A stretch of 64,000 nucleotides of DNA from NCBI GenBank assembly GCA_051275515.1, contig JBNMOT010000001.1, positions 33,160 to 97,159 of the forward strand, given 5' to 3'. How positions within the stretch are numbered: position 1 is the first letter of the stretch; every line of letters begins with the position of its first letter. Below the pieces are notes generated by a model, which did no database searches, was not told the DNA's origin, and worked only from the letters and a program-made list of their open reading frames with translations. The DNA comes from Oleispira sp051275515 (GTDB lineage: Bacteria > Pseudomonadota > Gammaproteobacteria > Pseudomonadales > Oceanobacteraceae). A program made the translations under genes and the position numbers. Below are positions 62,234 through 64,000 of the stretch, piece by piece.

Positions 62234-64000
62234 ATGGCGAATAAAGAATATAACGCGCAGTCGATTGAGGTCTTAAGTGGCCTTGATCCTGTGCGTAAAC
62301 GCCCAGGGATGTACACAGATACCACTCGTCCTAACCATTTGGCACAAGAAGTCATCGATAACTCGGTGGATGAGGCCTTAGCCGGTCACGCGACTGAGAT
62401 CACAGTGACCGTTCACGACGATGGTTCGTTAACCACCGTCGATGATGGCCGGGGTATGCCGACCGATATTCATCCAGAGCATGGGGTATCGGGTGTTGAG
62501 CTGATTTTAACCAAGCTGCACGCTGGGGGTAAGTTCAGTAACGATAGCTATCAGTTTTCGGGTGGTTTGCACGGTGTGGGTATTTCGGTAGTGAACGCAT
62601 TATCGACCTTGCTAGAAGTTAAAATTTGGCGTGGTGGTGAAGTCAGTCGTATTGGTTTCCAAAATGGCGATAAGGCGTTGGAGCTGGAAGTCATTGATAC
62701 CTGCGGTAAAAAACGCACGGGTACCAGTGTTCGCTTTAAGCCAGACCCTAAGTATTTCGATAGCCCTAAGTTTTCGATTCCGCGTCTTAAGCACAATTTA
62801 CGCGCGAAAGCGGTGTTGTGCCCAGGTTTAAAAATCACCTTTAAAGCCCCCAATGCTGAAGACAATGCCGAGTGGTATTACGAAGATGGTTTAACCGACT
62901 ATTTAAAGATTCACGGTGCGGGGTTAGACGTTTTACCGAAAGAACCTTTTACCGGTTCCATGCAGGGTAAAACCGAAGCCTGTGATTGGGCCGTATTCTG
63001 GTTACCAGAAGGTGGCGAGTGCATCCAAGAAAGTTACGTTAACCTAATTCCTACCGCACAAGGGGGAACCCACGTTAACGGTTTCCGCTCGGGTTTATTA
63101 GATGCGATTCGTGAGTTCTGCGAATTCCGTAATTTGTTACCGCGCGGCGTTAAGCTAACCCCGGATGATATTTGGGATCGTTGTTCGTATGTACTGTCTG
63201 CGAAGTTAGCTGATCCGCAATTCTCGGGTCAAACCAAAGAACGCTTATCATCCCGTGAAGCGGCGGCGTTTGTTTCCGGTGTAACCAAAGATGCGTTTGG
63301 TTTATGGCTGAACGAACATACCAACGACGCCGAACTGATTGCGGAAATGGCCATTGCCAGTGCGCAAAACCGTTTACGCAAAGCGAAAAAAGTGTCTCGT
63401 AAAAAGATTACTCAAGGTCCAGCCCTACCAGGTAAGTTGGCGGATTGCACCAGCCAAGAATCAGAGCGTACCGAAATTTTCTTGGTGGAAGGTGACTCTG
63501 CGGGTGGCTCGGCTAAGCAGGCACGAGATCGTGTATTCCAAGCGATTATGCCGTTGCGCGGTAAGATCTTAAATACTTGGGAAGTCGACTCGGGTCAGAT
63601 CTTAAGTTCAGAAGAAATTCATAACATTGCCGTGGCGTTAGATATTGACCCAGGCACTGAAAGTTTAGAAAGTCTGCGTTATGGCAAGGTGTGTATCCTC
63701 GCCGATGCCGACTCGGATGGTCTGCACATCGCGACCTTGTTGTGTGCACTGTTCGTACGTCACTTCCGCTTGTTAGTAGAAGAAGGCCACGTTTATGTGG
63801 CGATGCCTCCCTTGTATCGTATCGATATTGGTAAAGAAGTTTTCTACGCGTTAGACGAAGCCGAAAAGAATGGGATTTTAGATCGTATTACGGCTGAGAA
63901 AAAGCGCGGTAAGCCCAACGTGCAACGATTTAAAGGATTGGGTGAAATGAACCCACTGCAGTTGCGCGAAACGACCATGGATCCGAATACGCGTCGCTTA
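62234..64000 (+). CDS. parE: DNA topoisomerase IV subunit B, 3' end beyond window
   Basis: The frame opens at ATG 62234 (MANKEYNAQSIEVLSGLDPVRKRPGMYTD) and runs off the window after about 589 codons. It has the GHKL ATPase motifs EVIDNSVDEALAGHA, DDGRGMPTDIH, and GGLHGVGISVVNALS, and the TOPRIM segment EIFLVEGDSAGGSAKQARDR and DADSDGLHI. ParE with ParC separates linked daughter chromosomes. It is ParE and not GyrB because the N-terminus is short and it follows the yqiA-side gene set. E. coli ParE is 630 residues, so some 40 codons should lie outside. Confidence 0.97.
   Translation, partial: MANKEYNAQSIEVLSGLDPVRKRPGMYTDTTRPNHLAQEVIDNSVDEALAGHATEITVTVHDDGSLTTVDDGRGMPTDIHPEHGVSGVELILTKLHAGGKFSNDSYQFSGGLHGVGISVVNALSTLLEVKIWRGGEVSRIGFQNGDKALELEVIDTCGKKRTGTSVRFKPDPKYFDSPKFSIPRLKHNLRAKAVLCPGLKITFKAPNAEDNAEWYYEDGLTDYLKIHGAGLDVLPKEPFTGSMQGKTEACDWAVFWLPEGGECIQESYVNLIPTAQGGTHVNGFRSGLLDAIREFCEFRNLLPRGVKLTPDDIWDRCSYVLSAKLADPQFSGQTKERLSSREAAAFVSGVTKDAFGLWLNEHTNDAELIAEMAIASAQNRLRKAKKVSRKKITQGPALPGKLADCTSQESERTEIFLVEGDSAGGSAKQARDRVFQAIMPLRGKILNTWEVDSGQILSSEEIHNIAVALDIDPGTESLESLRYGKVCILADADSDGLHIATLLCALFVRHFRLLVEEGHVYVAMPPLYRIDIGKEVFYALDEAEKNGILDRITAEKKRGKPNVQRFKGLGEMNPLQLRETTMDPNTRRL

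Noticed and set aside
62551..62865. Open frame antisense to parE
   Set aside because: It lies wholly inside the ATPase domain of a well-supported parE.
1..64000. Mobile elements, CRISPR arrays, phage or defence islands
   Set aside because: I found no transposase, integrase, recombinase, direct-repeat array or restriction/toxin genes; gene order is that of a core chromosome.

Overview
The window looks like the chromosome of a Gram-negative gammaproteobacterium of the Pseudomonas/Oceanospirillales branch, probably a marine one; I cannot name the species. The reasons are gene order (dksA-gluQRS-cbrX-cbrA-cbrB-pcnB-folK-panB-panC, psd-rhodanese-HDOD-motA-motB-rsgA-orn, argA-argE-CYTH-gspE, tolC/nudF-yqiB-cpdA-yqiA...parE), the LPS core genes hldD/hldE/waaA, and an aerobic-type desaturase with its own reductase. 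Base composition is moderate (around 40-45% GC by eye) and AT-rich between genes. There is no phage, integrase, IS element, CRISPR array, rRNA or tRNA that I can see.

Layout. 1-6.1 kb: ynbE-ydbH (envelope lipid transport), rpiA, ilvA, smrA. 6.3-10.7 kb: small membrane, exported and transport genes, including a MATE pump. 10.9-16.9 kb: pgi, panD, panC, panB, folK and pcnB, all on the minus strand. 16.9-18.2 kb: a 1.29-kb non-coding region. 18.2-24.2 kb: cbrB, cbrA, cbrX, gluQRS and dksA on the minus strand. 24.5-30.1 kb: aminotransferase, sfsA, a Rieske protein, a BtuCD-like ABC transporter, fumC. 30.2-37.5 kb: psd, rhodanese, HDOD protein, motAB, rsgA, orn. 37.5-38.0 kb: two decayed genes (LOG family and ferritin). 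38.1-45.4 kb: argA, argE, CYTH protein, orphan GspE-type ATPase, exonuclease, glutaminase. 45.8-51.1 kb: small proteins, PsiE, hldD, hldE, waaA. 51.1-53.5 kb: ferredoxin reductase plus fatty acid desaturase behind a near-perfect operator-like palindrome. 53.6-64 kb: tolC, nudF, yqiB, cpdA, yqiA, an RNA methyltransferase, a 7TM-EAL protein, a conserved hypothetical, and the start of parE, which runs off the window.

The most interesting part is the cbrB-pcnB gap. On the minus strand it has two separate sigma-54 (-24/-12) promoter matches. Each is followed by a cluster of AAnAANAA motifs, the Hfq/Crc-binding 'CA motif': four blocks after the first and five after the second. Several blocks sit in loops closed by short GC stems. 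GTTAC/GTAAC half-sites lie where an activator such as CbrB would bind. I read this as two tandem CrcZ/CrcY-type decoy RNAs next to their own activator. The cbrX leader carries both a TGTTAC-N5-GTAACA palindrome and a CA motif, which would close a feedback loop. In Pseudomonas, crcZ lies at exactly this locus; two such RNAs in tandem at one locus, outside Pseudomonas, would be new to me.
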